Shown here: positions 61,531 to 64,000 of the stretch, in pieces
Numbering within the stretch: position 1 is the stretch's first letter
How the letters are laid out: the number at the start of each line of letters is the position of its first letter
Assembly (NCBI RefSeq): GCF_963576545.1
Contig: NC_083651.1
Location: 22,015,248-22,079,247, forward strand
Origin: Limanda limanda
Taxonomy: Eukaryota > Chordata > Actinopteri > Pleuronectiformes > Pleuronectidae
Direction: 5' to 3'
Length of the DNA stretch: 64,000 nucleotides
The notes under the pieces: generated by a model
The model's database searches: none
The model's input: the letters and a program-made list of their open reading frames with translations, nothing else
Told to the model about the DNA's origin: nothing
Program-made: the position numbers and the translations under genes

Positions 61531-62501
61531 GTGATTGTATGACTGTTTTTATAATCATTATAACAGTGTTGCCAAAATTGGACAAAATTTGACACATTTG
61601 ACAATAAGAATACACAAAGCAAGTGTGAAGTCACAATGATGAACGATGCGTTCCACAGACAGACAGACAGACATTTGTTGTATTAGTAGGTAGATGCTGT
61701 TGCTGTCTGGTCTGATAAATGCACCATAAGCCTCAAAATGAAATGGAAAATCACAATGTCGTTTTTTTTTATATAAGGACAACTTGTACTCAGTCTCTTC
61801 TCTTTTTTTCCCCCTTGACTTCATCTACCTTTCCTGACAAAGAGCCGCCTCACTGTTCTGACAGTTTCAATTTCGCCGTAGGAGATATGGAAAAAATTGC
61901 AAAAGAAACTTGTTCGGAGGTATTTTCCAAAGTTATCAAATCTAGCCTCACTGTGACTGGAAGTCTGCTCCCAGTGAATTGACTGCATCAGACCAGTTAA
62001 CCCATCTGTGCCTTCTACATAATGATTCCTACACACGTGGCAGTTATAGTACTGCATTGTGACTTCTCTATTCCTCTGTAATCTGACACCAGGACTTTGA
62101 TTAGTTGGTGTATACATCATTCTGTCTAAAGTACTTCACTTTGATGTGGATCTGTTATTATGAATGTCTTCTTCCATTCAATAAATCATACTTATCTTAA
62201 GAAGTGTGATAGAAGTGTTTGTGCCTGAAGGTTGAATTAGCATTTCGATAGATCTTAACATTAAAGCAGCGCAGGGATATTCTTCATTACTTTGACTCAT
62301 GCTATGACAGGACTGTAGAAACATCTCTGGGCCATTTTCAACCAAACAATCAACCGAATATGAAAGTGATATGAAGCTTAAATCACCATACAGATGTATG
62401 CATGAGTGAAAGTCAACTTGGTGAGGTGTCATTTGTTATGGGTGCTTTGTTTGTATAAATGAAATGACATTCCTGCCTCCCCCCCCTCTCTGTGTTTCCA
62501 G

Positions 62502-62693
62502 GAGTCAGTTGTGTCGGGGAGAGCGATGACTCAGCCAATATGACGGAGTGCCTGCGCTGGGCCGGCCCCTTGCCCCCTCAGTTCAGAGATTGTCGGGTGG
62601 CTTGCAAGGATGACTGCACTCTAACTGCATGGTCCAAGTACTTGGAATGCACAGGATGTGGCAGCTCCACAAGTCGCCAGCGCTCCCTCACAG
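62502..62693 (+). CDS. thsd7b: thsd7b exon E11 (last visible): repeat AWSKYLEC
   Basis: The acceptor is a pyrimidine-rich tract ending TTTCCAG before 62502; the donor GTAAAA follows 62693. The exon has 192 nt, phase 1 at both ends. It encodes GVSCVGESDDSANMTECLRW, then LPPQFRDCRVACKDDC, then TLTAWSKYLECTGCG and SRQRSLTG. The human counterpart contains MMECL, LVQECTVPCREDC, TFTAWSKFTPCSTNC and RRRQLTGKS. The CTGC spacing is one residue shorter than the CxxxC seen in the human protein and in the sister repeats. An NMT sequon is present. The next exon (expected to start near KSRKKEKC) was not found before the window ends. Confidence 0.94.
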
Positions 62694-64000
62694 GTAAAAG
62701 GATCCGCGTCCGTGCACACGGCAATGCTTTCAATCTTCAGTGTCCTCTTTTTCATTTGCACATTGATTGGAAAAAGATCTAATCGTCAGTTTTGTTGCGT
62801 TAGCAGCATATTCTTCATGCGCTGAAATGGTTTTGTATTTATATAGTGCTTTTCTAGTCTGATGATGACCACTCAAAGCTCTTTACAGTACAGTTTTACA
62901 TTCACCCATTCACACACACATTCATGCATCTATTAGCAGCAATTTGTTGTTCTATGAGAGGCAATTCGGGGTTCGGCATCTTGCCCAAGGACACTTCGGC
63001 ATGCAGATGGGGAAGACTGGAGCTCAAACTGCCGACCTTCAGGTTGGAGGACAACCGCTCTACCACTCAGCCACAGCCGCCCACAACACACCCCTGTGTG
63101 AGAAAAAAACGTACTTCAGCCCAGTCCAGCCAAATGTTCTCACTGTACTCTCTGATACTGTAACTTCCCTCCGTCCCTGTAGGGTTCTGGTTGGTCTAAA
63201 TTAGGTCTGTTACTGCTTGTAATCTAAGTAGTTATTTCGGTGCAGATGGCAAAACATCTGAATAACATGCTGTGGTTGCAGACCAGGCCGAATGCTGTCC
63301 GTCTTGAGTATTTGATCCGGTGCCAGAGGGGTTTGTAGTAAACATACCCTGTCTCACTCTATAATGCTCTTCGAATCCAAGACATGGCATCAGCCTCGGC
63401 TCAGAGGGGGATTTCTCTGCGAGTGCTCGCGCTCACTGCGTTGTAATGTTCATAATAAGTCAGTATTTCAGGTCTTTTATGCCAACGCTTTAAAATTCTC
63501 TGTCAGCCACTCTGATGGAAAGCGAGCCCATGGTGGGTTTTACTCTGTCGGGGGGTTAAGAAGTTGGCAGTTAACCAAGGCCTCTGCTCAGATAAGCCAC
63601 CCAGAGATATATTACTCTTTATTCTGTGTGTCTAAACTGAAGTCGTTTTGAAGGCCCAGAGGACTGTTTAACAGATCACTGCTCGGAAGTGGAGGATGTC
63701 TCATGGACTTCAAACATGTGGAGAAAAATGAACATTCTCACGGACTAAAGTCAGCGTGTCGGTGGTATGGTAGAAGTTACGGATGTTACAGATAAAATCA
63801 TAGAGAGAGCCGCTGCCAAGTATTGTGAATGTTATGAACAACTGTCCTGTTACTTATGCCTTATTAACGCTACTGTGGATATTTTTGAAATTGATATTTT
63901 CTCCTCCGTCCAAGTGACTTTTAATTTACAAAAATATCTCCATCCAGAGAAGAACACAAAAACATCGACAAACACTCAAACAAGCATGTCGGGCCAGTAG
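62694..64000 (+). other. thsd7b: thsd7b intron after E11 (incomplete)
   Basis: Starts with the GT donor of E11. It contains R1 copy 4 (62829-63083) and otherwise unassigned sequence. No exon with the expected next residues (KSRKKEKC-like) was found before the window ends. Confidence 0.85.
62829..63083 (-). repeat. Short interspersed repeat family R1, copy 4 (minus)
   Basis: Reads 'tatttatatagtgcttttct', 'gatgatgaccactcaaagc', 'cacccattcacacacacat', 'cttgcccaaggacacttcg' and ends 'accactcagccacagccgc'. It is the best-preserved copy in the window and defines the family's full order. Confidence 0.75.

Larger units (their letters stand above)
51752..62501 (+). other. thsd7b: thsd7b intron E10-E11 (10750 bp), GC-AG
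   Basis: The intron starts GCAAGT and ends TTCCAG, phase 1. It contains a GT run (54682-54702), a CpG-rich patch (56222-56345), a tRNA-headed SINE-like repeat (57231-57415), a decayed hAT-like region (57445-58250) around a GC-rich block, and copy B of an unnamed dispersed repeat (61120-61530). Between 51800 and 54600 and between 58300 and 61100 I see only AT-rich unassigned sequence, apart from a LINE-tail-like AATAAAGACT plus A-run near 60380. Confidence 0.88.
14353..62693 (+). other. thsd7b: thsd7b gene, partial: 11 internal coding exons
   Basis: Eleven exons at 14353-15220, 17647-17895, 18753-18922, 24188-24346, 31224-31424, 41765-41956, 44252-44483, 48780-48895, 50245-50377, 51648-51751 and 62502-62693 join in frame with no stop. 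Acceptors are all AG; ten donors are GT and one (E10) is GC. The product is a chain of thrombospondin type 1 repeats with WxxW and CxxxC signatures, paired cysteines and N-glycosylation sites, in the same order as human THSD7B recalled from memory. Family knowledge: a type I membrane glycoprotein with a very long extracellular region; its exact function is little known, while the paralogue THSD7A acts in endothelial cells and is a membranous nephropathy autoantigen. Introns run from 0.86 to 10.75 kb, far shorter than in the mammalian gene. Missing here are the signal peptide exon and everything C-terminal of the KYLEC repeat. THSD7A is the main alternative but fits less well. Confidence 0.93.

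Noticed and set aside
1..64000. CRISPR arrays, operons, prophage or other prokaryote-type systems
   Set aside because: No regularly spaced repeats with unique spacers, no dense gene strings and clear eukaryotic intron-exon structure.

Overview
The window looks like a piece of a teleost fish chromosome. It has long non-coding stretches with dense microsatellites, many decayed short repeats of types I know from bony fish, and short GC-rich exons with canonical splice signals. No bacterial, viral or organellar features are visible. The species cannot be named from the sequence.

There is one recognisable gene, thsd7b (thrombospondin type 1 domain containing 7B), on the + strand. Eleven consecutive internal coding exons (called E1 to E11 here, counted only within this window) lie between 14353 and 62693. 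All junction phases fit, and the exons join into one open frame of 2616 nt (871 full codons plus the two split end codons). The translation follows human THSD7B, as I remember it, from the first thrombospondin repeat to roughly the middle of the ectodomain. It matches THSD7B better than THSD7A, for example in the linker GRTTVDFSS, the MPKDC segment, HLVESVPCEDP and the TLYEERECE block. The exon(s) for the start codon and signal peptide lie upstream of E1 and were not recognised. The second half of the ectodomain, the membrane segment and the cytoplasmic tail lie beyond the right edge.

Layout: 1-14352 is 5' flank or first intron with no exon that I can support. It holds a tandem AGGTCA-rich repeat, microsatellites and LINE-like fragments. 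E1 to E3 are clustered (14353-18922). E4 and E5 (24188-31424) sit in a region with CA, CT and poly-G tracts and a nested repeat insertion. The 10.3 kb intron after E5 carries a hAT-type element with an 8-bp target-site duplication. E6 to E10 (41765-51751) are fairly close together. A 10.8 kb intron precedes E11, and E10 uses a GC rather than GT donor. After E11 comes one more dispersed repeat and unassigned intron.

The protein should be a large type I membrane protein built of many thrombospondin repeats. Its paralogue THSD7A has known roles in endothelium and podocytes; THSD7B itself is poorly characterised. I found no second gene, RNA gene or new multi-gene system. The most unusual points are a 43-bp stretch like the 3' end of 18S rRNA inside the hAT-type element, the GC-AG intron, a histidine-rich expansion in E1, and an inverted pair of dispersed repeats upstream of E7.
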